A stretch of DNA of 50,015 bases from JAKFYM01 sp964416595 (GTDB lineage: Bacteria > Bdellovibrionota > UBA1018 > CAIPTA01), in NCBI GenBank assembly GCA_964416595.1, contig CAYQES010000022.1, forward strand, positions 1 to 50,015. Direction: 5' to 3'. The position numbers were made by a program, and so were the translations under genes. The notes beneath the pieces were generated by a model that saw only the letters and a list, made by a program, of their open reading frames with translations, was not told the origin of the DNA and did not search any database. Every line of letters begins with the position of its first letter. Within the stretch, counting starts at the first letter, position 1. Shown here in pieces: positions 41,463-48,447 of this stretch.

Positions 41463-42971
41463 TCAATGCGAAATATTGATCCGTTCGGGAACAAAGCGTA
41501 AGCCGTTGTTGGCATGCGATTTATTTACTTCGTTCTCGTTGTATTCCGCATCTTGGCTCACCGTCCATACGTCGAAAAGAGCGCGGCCCGCGAGAATATT
41601 GCGCACGGCTAGCATTGCCGTCATCATGGCGTGATCTTGGTTATTATATTTATGCATTCCATTACGACCCACAAAGTGGAATGTGGGAAAATGTTGCGCC
41701 ATATAGCTCTTCAAAATGTTTACATTTTTGGCGTAGGCATCGTCGTAAACAGGATAAGCCTTTGCTTGTCGCACCACGCAGCCATCGAGGATATCTTCTC
41801 TTGTGGCCAAACCCAGCTGAACGATTTCCGTTTTTGCTCGCTCTAAAAGCTCCGCATCTGTAGCGTTCCACAGCCCATCGCCCGCAAAACAAAAATATTC
41901 CAATCCGTAACAATTTAAGCTCGGATCAGGAACCATTTCCGGCGACCAAGCCTTAAAATTTTGAATCCGCCCCACCTTCACCGAGGGATCATGAATATAA
42001 ATCCAGTTATCCTGAAAACGTTCATTTTCTCCCCTTACAATGAGAGTAACCACGAGGAAATCCCTGTAACGTAAAGCGTGTGCCGCTTGAATCACGGAAT
42101 CAGGCACCTTGGGCTGAAGGAGGGGCATTAAATCCCCAAGAGCTGCAGAGGAAATCACCTCATTGCATTCTATGGTTCTAGATTCTCCGGCATGATTTAC
42201 AGCATGGATTATCCAAGTATCCCACTCCTTTTCATAAGATAGTGAGCGCGGCTTCCAGCCCTGCCAGAGCACTCCGCCATTTTTTTGCATTTTCCTCGCG
42301 GCCTCTTCCCACATCATGCCGGGGCCCTTACGGGGATAGCGGAAAGAATCAATCAGAGTTTTAATGATCTGACTGCGATCTGTTGATTTCCTTTTGGGCA
42401 ATAATCCATTAGCGATGGCAGAAAATAAGGATAGCCCTTTAATTCTTTGGGCAGCCCAATCGGCAGAAATTTCTTTGCAATCCATGCCCCACACTTTTTC
42501 TGTGTATGTTTTAAAAAAAATCCGGAATAAACGGGCACCGAATTGATTGCTTACCCAATCTTCAAAATTTTTCGGATTTTTTCGAGGGAAGAGCCTGAAA
42601 TATAAATAAGAAAAAATGCACAAAGCGGCTTCCTGCAAGCCCAGATTAAATAAAGCTTCCAGGGGTTGCAGGGGATAATGATAAAAACGCTCTTTATAGT
42701 AAATCTTGGACGAACGGGTGCGCTCGAGCATATCGTTAGGTAAAATCTCGCTCCATAGATCTTCTACTTCTTGGGATTTGGAAAAAAATCGATGGCCACC
42801 GATATCAAATAAGAACCCCTTATATGATATCGTTTTAGAAATACCGCCCACATAATGAGGATCCGCTTCTAAAACCAAAGTGGGCCATTTTTCTTTTGAT
42901 AAAAGATAAGCAGCAGTCAGGCCGGCCGGCCCTGCACCAATAACGGCAATTTGAGTTCTTACATTACCCAT
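41463..42971 (-). CDS. FAD-dependent oxidoreductase, UDP-galactopyranose-mutase-like
   Basis: 502 aa from the ATG at 42971 (the frame extends five codons to a TTG). A Rossmann FAD motif (AVIGAGPAGLTAAYLL) is followed by a GGIS segment and FDIGGHRFFSKS, the signature of the amine-oxidase/UDP-galactopyranose-mutase-like group often found in cell-surface polysaccharide loci. The exact reaction is not known. It lies 27 bases after motB on the same strand and so may be the last gene of the motor operon, though the function suggests glycan metabolism. Confidence 0.82.
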   Translation of the reverse strand: MGNVRTQIAVIGAGPAGLTAAYLLSKEKWPTLVLEADPHYVGGISKTISYKGFLFDIGGHRFFSKSQEVEDLWSEILPNDMLERTRSSKIYYKERFYHYPLQPLEALFNLGLQEAALCIFSYLYFRLFPRKNPKNFEDWVSNQFGARLFRIFFKTYTEKVWGMDCKEISADWAAQRIKGLSLFSAIANGLLPKRKSTDRSQIIKTLIDSFRYPRKGPGMMWEEAARKMQKNGGVLWQGWKPRSLSYEKEWDTWIIHAVNHAGESRTIECNEVISSAALGDLMPLLQPKVPDSVIQAAHALRYRDFLVVTLIVRGENERFQDNWIYIHDPSVKVGRIQNFKAWSPEMVPDPSLNCYGLEYFCFAGDGLWNATDAELLERAKTEIVQLGLATREDILDGCVVRQAKAYPVYDDAYAKNVNILKSYMAQHFPTFHFVGRNGMHKYNNQDHAMMTAMLAVRNILAGRALFDVWTVSQDAEYNENEVNKSHANNGLRFVPERINISH

Positions 42972-42998
42972 TTCTACGCGCTGCAATTACCCGCCATT

Positions 42999-43652
42999 TC
43001 AAAAAATTCGTATTGTAACCCGGCGATTCTTTCCCTGATTCTCCACAATCGGCACATTCTTTTCATCCCGATTGGCCACCAGGGGGCGCGTATGGGCGTA
43101 ACCCATGATTACCGTTCGCTCCACTTGTTCGGGAGGAAAATTTAGGGCCTGCAACACACTATGGGCCCGGCGCACAGAGAGCTCCCAATTGTCTTCCACG
43201 TACCCGGCCTTTCTGAGGGGCATGTCGTCCGTATGGCCCTCAATACCAATGCGATAGGGAGCAGGAACCTTTTCTAGAGCCGTGCCAATCAGCTTCACAA
43301 GCTCCTTGCTCTCCCCCTTCAAATGAAAATCGCCGCTAGAAAAAAGCAGCTTTTCTTTGATCTCCAAAATGAGCGCATCTTTTTTCTTTTCTACATTTAC
43401 AGAATCCAACAGATTTTTATCCACTGTCCATTGCAATAAACGCGATTGGATTTCGTCTAGCGGGGAAAGCGGAGTTTGCCCGGAAAATTTAGCATTGATC
43501 TTAGCAAAATCTTGGGCGTCTAGCTTAGTGTAAGAAAAACTAAACAGCACCACAAAAAATACAAACAGCAGAATCATCAAATCGCTGAGGCTAACGAGCC
43601 AGAGAAACTCTCCGTCACTAGTCGTTGTTTCTTTTCGTATTTTAGATCGCAT
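42999..43652 (-). CDS. MotB-like stator protein with OmpA-type peptidoglycan-binding domain
   Basis: 217-aa partner of the MotA-like protein. One membrane span (about 17-40) carries the ion-binding Asp24 (SLSDLMILLF), as in proton-driven MotB. After a linker, the OmpA-like domain (about 80-217) has IEGHTDDMP, the NWELSVRRA helix and NRRVTIRI, the residues that hold peptidoglycan. It starts 11 bases after the MotA-like gene. There are no flagellar genes around it. Confidence 0.9.
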   Translation of the reverse strand: MRSKIRKETTTSDGEFLWLVSLSDLMILLFVFFVVLFSFSYTKLDAQDFAKINAKFSGQTPLSPLDEIQSRLLQWTVDKNLLDSVNVEKKKDALILEIKEKLLFSSGDFHLKGESKELVKLIGTALEKVPAPYRIGIEGHTDDMPLRKAGYVEDNWELSVRRAHSVLQALNFPPEQVERTVIMGYAHTRPLVANRDEKNVPIVENQGKNRRVTIRIF

Positions 43653-43663
43653 ACAATGGCCGT

Positions 43664-44518
43664 TTAATTGAAAGGCGAAGGAGGTTGGGCCGCAGGTTTT
43701 ATTTTGGGAAGAACCGGATTGCCTAAAGCTTTAGTTGTCTCACTCTCTGAGCCCTCTTTTATTTTTCCCTCGTCTCCACGAATATTATCTTCGAAATATT
43801 GAATCGGTTTCCGCTCTTCCATAATTTCTAGCCAGTGGATCAATTGGTCAAAACCACGCATCCTGATATCTAGCACCGATTCGAAATGGTTTTGTATGGG
43901 GTTCCATAGCACTAGAGAAAAAAACAAACCATAGAATGTGGTGAGCAACGCGAGCGACATATGCGCCCCAATATTGCTAGGATCTTGCAAATGCGCCAGT
44001 AACTGCACCATGCCCAATATAGTACCAAGCATGCCCACCGAAGGTGCCATCCGCAAACCAATTCCCACTACGCGAATTTCTCTTTGCATTTCCCCGTACA
44101 CTCGCTCCCGCTCTTTTTCCACAAGATCAATGATATCTAGTAGCGGCACCCGGGCCGTGAGGCGGCGAAACACTCGGCGCAGAGTTTGGGAAAGCTTTTC
44201 CTGCTGCAAGGGGCGATCGAGGGCTTTGGTGCCAATTCGATAAATTTGGTGAGTCACCTGATGCATAAGATTGGCTTCAAATTGATTCTGCATGGTCAAT
44301 GCTTTTGGGTTGGAAGAAAAAAAGTGCTTCACCGAGCTTTTGATCAACGACCATTCATTACACATCAGCACAATGCCAATCGGACCCAAAGCCGTGAGCA
44401 CCACGGCCGGCCAATGGAAAATTCTAAACGCGCCACTGAAGGTGGCAGATGCTTCAAACAAAAATACCAACGCCAGAGAAGTTAACAAAATAAGGAAGCC
44501 CAATAGTTTATGGATCAT
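43664..44518 (-). CDS. MotA-like stator channel protein
   Basis: 284-aa inner-membrane protein of the MotA/TolQ/ExbB family. Four spans at about 5-22, 33-51, 152-174 and 188-207, with a large cytoplasmic loop between spans 2 and 3 as in MotA. Key prolines are kept at P159 (RMAPSVGMLGTILG) and P207 (LVLWNPIQ). A 50-residue hydrophilic C-terminal tail, Pro-rich at the end, is unusual. Its ATG overlaps the stop of the FliG-like gene (ATGA), so stator and rotor-like protein are made together. Confidence 0.9.
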   Translation of the reverse strand: MIHKLLGFLILLTSLALVFLFEASATFSGAFRIFHWPAVVLTALGPIGIVLMCNEWSLIKSSVKHFFSSNPKALTMQNQFEANLMHQVTHQIYRIGTKALDRPLQQEKLSQTLRRVFRRLTARVPLLDIIDLVEKERERVYGEMQREIRVVGIGLRMAPSVGMLGTILGMVQLLAHLQDPSNIGAHMSLALLTTFYGLFFSLVLWNPIQNHFESVLDIRMRGFDQLIHWLEIMEERKPIQYFEDNIRGDEGKIKEGSESETTKALGNPVLPKIKPAAQPPSPFN

Positions 44519-45756
44519 GCCATCACCTCTCTAAAACGCTTGGTCAGGGAATTTTTATGTTCCTCATAAACAGCCAGGGGCAAACCCTGATTCATTAAGA
44601 GTTGATTTTCCACAAGCTCGCGGCGCTCTTGGCTCAATTCATTCAACACAAAATCAACAAGATCGGGCGGCACGCCCACCAAAGCAGCGGACAACTCTTC
44701 ATTTTCCACTTGGTCTAAAGTGCGCTGAATTAAGGGCTTTGGCAGACTTGGCATGTCTTCCAGTTTAAAGCGATAGCGCGCCAATTTAGGATAAAGGGCG
44801 GGATACAGTTGCTCTAAATCTAAAAGAATTTGCTCTTGGTTTTCTGTCTGGCTCAGCAAACGAGACCAGAATTTTAAATCAAGATTTCTCTGGAAAGCTC
44901 CCATGCGTGGCATAGCGTTTGCCAAGGAGCGTACATGATTTTCCATTTCTTTTAGCTCTTCGGCAGGCAGATGACGGCAATGCTCGAGCTGCGCCAAGCT
45001 TTCCAGCCGACACTTGCTGGACAAGCGATCTAAAACCATGGCGGAGCGATCTGGCCCCAAGAAATTCAAAATCACGGCTGTAACTATAGGATTTTGTTGT
45101 TCAGCTAGTTTCACCACTTGCGAATCATCCAACTGATGCAAGAAACCAAAAAACTGTTTTTCCTGCCACTCAAAAGACTTTAAAAACTCTTTAAAATTTT
45201 TATTATAGAATGCAATTTGATCTTCATTGGGCGCAAGCCCGGGAACACCATCTTTAGGAATCGTTAGCCCAAGGGATTCTAGCAAGCTATCAAAAGCTGG
45301 CCCCCGTAAACCCGCATAGAGTTCCAATTGGGACCCATCTCCCAGCTTCTTGAAGTAGTTGCAGAAAACTTCCGCATTTTGCAAAAACGACTCCAGCAGT
45401 TCCACCCGGCGGTCCGCAAATTCTTCGGTGGCTGGAAGCGGAGGAAAAGATTGTGCATTATTTGCATCTGTTTTTGCTTCACGCCCGAGAGGCAATAGAT
45501 TCTGCTCAGAAGCGGGCAGGGCCAGGGATTTCTTTTCTTCCAGTAATGGCCGTTCTGGTTCTTTATTCAAAAGTTCAGGGTACACTTCTGGATAATTCTG
45601 TTTTTCTGAATAATTTTGCCTTTGAGGCGCTATGTTTTTTTGTTTGCGGGCGCGTAGGAAAAAAATCGCGGCCGCCAATAAAGATAAAATTGCCACGAGC
45701 CAAGCTGGAGAAAAGCTCCAATCCTTCCAGAAAGATTCTTTTGCGGGTCCGAGCAA
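44515..45756 (-). CDS. FliG-like cytoplasmic part of a membrane protein (5' end lost at assembly break)
   Basis: From the TTG at 45756: a membrane span (about 18-34, AWLVAILSLLAAAIFF), a charged linker, and a C-terminal region (about 170-413) that follows FliG middle and C-terminal domains. Matches include NPIVTAVILNFLGPDRSAMVL to the EHPQ region and KPLIQRTLDQVENEEL then LSQERRELVENQL to the torque-helix region. The Asp pair of the E. coli torque helix falls at N and Q here, though other charges are near. The frame is open to 45795, and the true start is probably the exported fragment at 45948-46306, across the gap. Only the last part is certain. Confidence 0.75.
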   Translation of the reverse strand: MLGPAKESFWKDWSFSPAWLVAILSLLAAAIFFLRARKQKNIAPQRQNYSEKQNYPEVYPELLNKEPERPLLEEKKSLALPASEQNLLPLGREAKTDANNAQSFPPLPATEEFADRRVELLESFLQNAEVFCNYFKKLGDGSQLELYAGLRGPAFDSLLESLGLTIPKDGVPGLAPNEDQIAFYNKNFKEFLKSFEWQEKQFFGFLHQLDDSQVVKLAEQQNPIVTAVILNFLGPDRSAMVLDRLSSKCRLESLAQLEHCRHLPAEELKEMENHVRSLANAMPRMGAFQRNLDLKFWSRLLSQTENQEQILLDLEQLYPALYPKLARYRFKLEDMPSLPKPLIQRTLDQVENEELSAALVGVPPDLVDFVLNELSQERRELVENQLLMNQGLPLAVYEEHKNSLTKRFREVMA

Positions 45757-45797
45757 TTTTGCGCGGGAAGTAGATAAAGTGTATTTTGCGCAAGGTT

Positions 45798-45842
45798 AAT
45801 TTTTTAATAAAGATTTGTTACCTTTGCAGTCCTAAAATAGAA
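45798..45842 (+). promoter_or_regulatory. Bacteroidota-type promoter in front of the foreign rpsT fragment
   Basis: The sequence TACCTTTG (45819-45826) fits the Bacteroidota -7 box TAnnTTTG and lies 16 bases before an rpsT ATG. It differs from the sigma-70 boxes used elsewhere in this window, and the local DNA is AT-rich. The -33 element is not clear. Confidence 0.55.
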
Positions 45843-45937
45843 ATGGCAAACCATAAATCATCCATCAAGAGAATCAGACAAACTGAAGTTAAAAACGAAA
45901 GAAACCGTTACCAGCACAAGACAACTCGTAATTTGGT
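45843..45937 (+). CDS. rpsT: 30S ribosomal protein S20 fragment, probably foreign (truncated by gap)
   Basis: The frame starts MANHKSSIKRIRQ and continues with RNRYQHKTTRN, the N-terminal 30 or so residues of ribosomal protein S20 in the form typical of Bacteroidota. It runs into the Ns after codon 31. It lies on the strand opposite to the motor operon and cuts one of its genes in two. It is best explained as contaminating or mis-joined sequence, not part of this genome. Confidence 0.8.
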
Positions 45938-45947
45938 NNNNNNNNNN
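45938..45947. other. Assembly gap (10 Ns)
   Basis: Ten undetermined bases mark a scaffold join of unknown true length. The gene on either side (minus strand) is interrupted here. Confidence 1.
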
Positions 45948-46306
45948 ACATTATCCACCAGCAAATGCACTTTTACGGAAGTAAGATCATACACAGAACG
46001 CATGCGGTACACTTGGCGGTTTGTGCCCGCGGGCCCCGAGGATTCTGGTGGCTGCACAAAACCCGGCAAGGTAGGTAAATTTGTTTTTCGAGCAGAAGAG
46101 CTGGTTACGCTTTCCCCCTCTACCACTTCTCTTAATTGCCGCTCAGTGCCCTGTGGCACCGCCTGCACAAGAAAACTTTGCTCAGGCAAAACGCGGCTTA
46201 GGATTTGTGTAAGCCGCCCCTGAATCCGCTGCTCGATTTCCGCTGCTGATTCTGCCCTGGCACTGGCCGCCACTAAAAAAGTGAAAAGAAGGAATAGATG
46301 TTTCAT
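45948..46306 (-). pseudogene. 5' fragment of an exported FliF-like gene, cut by the assembly gap
   Basis: About 119 codons are visible before the Ns. Signal peptide (1-18, ending ARA), an early helix (EIEQRIQGRLTQILSRVLPEQ) and an end segment YDLTSVKVHLLVDN that resembles the V-x-VLVD strand of the FliF ring protein, which also precedes a membrane span and a FliG-binding tail. The coding start is ATG at 46306, overlapping the stop of the TPR gene. The missing part most likely joins the FliG-like gene at 44515-45756 in one reading frame, giving an exported domain, membrane span and cytoplasmic FliG-like domain. It is listed as broken because the sequence stops at the gap, not because of a proven mutation. 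Confidence 0.7.
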
Positions 46307-46794
46307 TCGTACTTCTCCAACAAACGACTGATTTCACGATTGGCCGGATCTAATTCTAGAGCCTTTTTCCAAGATTCCTTGGCGAGCTGTTTATCGCCCA
46401 TAAGATGCATGAGCGAGCCCTTCATCATCAATGCGCGCACGTTGCCTGGCGCCACTTCGAGAATCTGGTTTACGTGGCCCAACGCCCCCTTAAAATCTGA
46501 CGCCAAAAAAGCCTCGTTGGCCCCACGAATGAGCGCTTCAGTATCGGTTTTAAAATTATGCATGGCGGCCGGATCACCGGAGGCCACGGGCTTTTCTGGG
46601 TAAAGCGCCTCTACGGGCATTGTGACTTCAAAATCGCGCACATTCTCAAATCCCATCTCACCAAAAAGTACTTTTTTTCCGTATGGCGATTCTAAAATAA
46701 AATTATTGCCATCTTGGCGCACTTTTATGGATTGCGGAGTAGCCGCCGAAGCCACGGAAATAAAGAGGGAAGAAAAAAGAAAAATACACTTCAT
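46303..46794 (-). CDS. Exported TPR protein of the motor operon
   Basis: 163 aa with signal peptide (about 1-18). A beta-rich segment (about 20-65) precedes two TPR-like units in the second half (GANEAFLASDFKGALGHVNQ and LMHLMGDKQLAKESWKKALEL). It would sit in the periplasm as an adaptor. It begins immediately after the CsgG/FlgO-like gene and overlaps the FliF-like gene by four bases. Confidence 0.75.
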   Translation of the reverse strand: MKCIFLFSSLFISVASAATPQSIKVRQDGNNFILESPYGKKVLFGEMGFENVRDFEVTMPVEALYPEKPVASGDPAAMHNFKTDTEALIRGANEAFLASDFKGALGHVNQILEVAPGNVRALMMKGSLMHLMGDKQLAKESWKKALELDPANREISRLLEKYE

Positions 46795-46795
46795 A

Positions 46796-47728
46796 CTACC
46801 TTCCTAAAACAAAGCCGATGCTCATTCCCAAAATTAAATCTGCAGCCTGTTTATCACTCTTGGAGGAAACAGGAATGAGACCCGCCGCCTCTAACCCAAA
46901 CACACAATAACCAAGGTACAAATGGTGGGCCAAGCGGCCAGCAATACCGAAACCCTTAGTGGAAAAGCCTGGCCCCACACCAATTTGTGTTAGGCCTCGC
47001 AAGTTAAAAAGCGATCGCCTTTGGGTCCATCCTAAAGTGGGAAGGGCGTAGCCTGCGCCCCCGCCATTTCCAGCAAAACCACCCACTACGATGCCCCCCT
47101 TGCGCCCGTCGCCCAACTCCTGCAGTAGAAAAACATCAGCCGCACCGGAAGGATCTTGTTCTTCTTTTTCTTTTCCCCCAATACCCATCCCCACCGTGGC
47201 CACCAAGCCGAACATGGCAGATCCCCCGTCGATATCTAAAGTTTGCTCACTAAAATTGCGACTAGCAATCAGGGGGCCCGCACCAGAAAATAATTGGGCA
47301 GAAACAATGGTGCTAGTAGCAGATCTGCGGGTGTCTAAAATTAAATAGGATTCCACACCCATGCTCTGAGCGATTTTTTTCAATTCTTCGATATTAGGAA
47401 TTCCACGGGTGATAGAAACTTGATCCCCAATCACCGTAGCCCGAGCGGATCGGCATTGAAAACAGCTTAACGCCCTGATTTGCGAATTTTCTTTTAGGCG
47501 CTCCATAAAAGCCGTTTCCAGCATGATGCCAAAATCTTGGTTCAGGGGCGGCTCAAAGCGAATGTCCACCACAGCAAGGGAAGTGGGCGCTGCTGGCTGC
47601 AACTCCACAATCCAATCCGCCATATCTTTGCCAAGGCTTGCGGCAGCGAAAAAATATGTGTCTGATTTATTTGGCGCAGCTAACGCCATGGGCGATAAGA
47701 ATAGAAACAAAAGATAAATAAACTTCAT
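46796..47728 (-). CDS. Exported CsgG/FlgO-like protein, first gene of the motor operon
   Basis: 310 aa with signal peptide (about 1-17). The region at about 25-150 has the pattern of CsgG/FlgO-type proteins (SLAVVDIRFEP, an ETAFMERLKEN helix, VESYLILDTRR), which act at the outer membrane in curli export or flagellar stabilisation. The C-terminal part (about 190-310) is Gly-rich with amphipathic strands and may be membrane-embedded or a small barrel. No lipobox was seen. As the first gene it would supply the outer-membrane part of the machine. The family assignment is by eye. Confidence 0.6.
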   Translation of the reverse strand: MKFIYLLFLFLSPMALAAPNKSDTYFFAAASLGKDMADWIVELQPAAPTSLAVVDIRFEPPLNQDFGIMLETAFMERLKENSQIRALSCFQCRSARATVIGDQVSITRGIPNIEELKKIAQSMGVESYLILDTRRSATSTIVSAQLFSGAGPLIASRNFSEQTLDIDGGSAMFGLVATVGMGIGGKEKEEQDPSGAADVFLLQELGDGRKGGIVVGGFAGNGGGAGYALPTLGWTQRRSLFNLRGLTQIGVGPGFSTKGFGIAGRLAHHLYLGYCVFGLEAAGLIPVSSKSDKQAADLILGMSIGFVLGR

Positions 47729-47778
47729 AAACTATCAAACCTCACACAGCATTCCGTTTATGGCGCCTTGAGCTCTCG

Positions 47779-47807
47779 TAGACAGGGCGACAGTTTTGTC
47801 GTACGTT
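47779..47807 (+). promoter_or_regulatory. Putative promoter of the kinase-like/sigma-54 activator pair
   Basis: TAGACA (47779-47784), 17 bases, TACGTT (47802-47807), seven bases before the ATG at 47815, again with no Shine-Dalgarno sequence. The -10 box is poor. Repeated GACA/TGTC elements in this divergent region may be a regulator site. No sigma-54 promoter (GG-N10-GC) was found on either strand. Confidence 0.3.
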
Positions 47808-47814
47808 GACAAGA

Positions 47815-48447
47815 ATGGAGTTTTCTCTTTCACAAAACTTCCCTCTTCACGACGATTATGTCGTACTCAAGCCCCTGTCTTTGCGTTCTCCTGTGTATTA
47901 CTGCAGAGAGCGTGCCAGTGGTCGCCATTTGGTGATCAAGCTCTTTTCGCAACGGATGACAGAATATTTTTTCAAAGAAATGAGCGCGCTGATTCACCTA
48001 AACGGATCCTGTCTCTCCCCACGACTCTACTTTGCCTTGGAAAAAGGGCCAATAAAAATATTGGGCATAGAGAAAATTACGGGACTTTCGCTGCAAGAAG
48101 GACGCTCGATTTGGAGCAATGCAGAGAAAAAAAGTATTGCGGTCAGCTTAGAAGAAACCCTCTCCAAGCTTCACACAAAATGGCAATACGCACATTTGGA
48201 TTTGAGTCCGAAAAATATTCTCGCTGCTGGAGAAGGAAAAAATTGGACAATAACGCTCATCGACTGGGAAGCCTCTTGCCACCTCGCCCAGCACAACCAA
48301 GCAGACTACAGCAATCCAGGCACTCCCGGCTTCTCTTCTGTAGATCCCCATGAATCCCTGGAAGAAAAAGATAGTACTGCTTTAAAATTCTGCTTAGAAT
48401 TTTTAAACCCGCAGCAATCGGCGGTCAGGAGGTCTCTGTGGATTTAA
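47815..48447 (+). CDS. Small eukaryotic-like protein kinase homologue
   Basis: 210-aa kinase-fold protein (a TTG nine bases upstream is an alternative start). Key residues are present: Lys42 (LVIK), Glu55 in the C-helix (FFKEMSAL), the catalytic loop HLDLSPKNIL with D129 and N134, and D150 in place of the DFG Asp (LIDWEAS). The glycine-rich loop is not recognisable and an activation-segment remnant GTPGF precedes DPHE. It may be active or a pseudokinase. It overlaps the sigma-54 activator by ten bases, so the pair is coexpressed; the kinase may control the activator. Confidence 0.75.
   Translation: MEFSLSQNFPLHDDYVVLKPLSLRSPVYYCRERASGRHLVIKLFSQRMTEYFFKEMSALIHLNGSCLSPRLYFALEKGPIKILGIEKITGLSLQEGRSIWSNAEKKSIAVSLEETLSKLHTKWQYAHLDLSPKNILAAGEGKNWTITLIDWEASCHLAQHNQADYSNPGTPGFSSVDPHESLEEKDSTALKFCLEFLNPQQSAVRRSLWI

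Noticed and set aside
45786..45937. S20 as a genuine gene of this genome inside the motor operon
   Set aside because: It is on the opposite strand, breaks a gene, has a different promoter type and abuts an N gap; a mis-join explains it better.
47729..47814. Sigma-54 promoter for the motor operon
   Set aside because: No GG-N10-GC pair was found on either strand of the divergent region.
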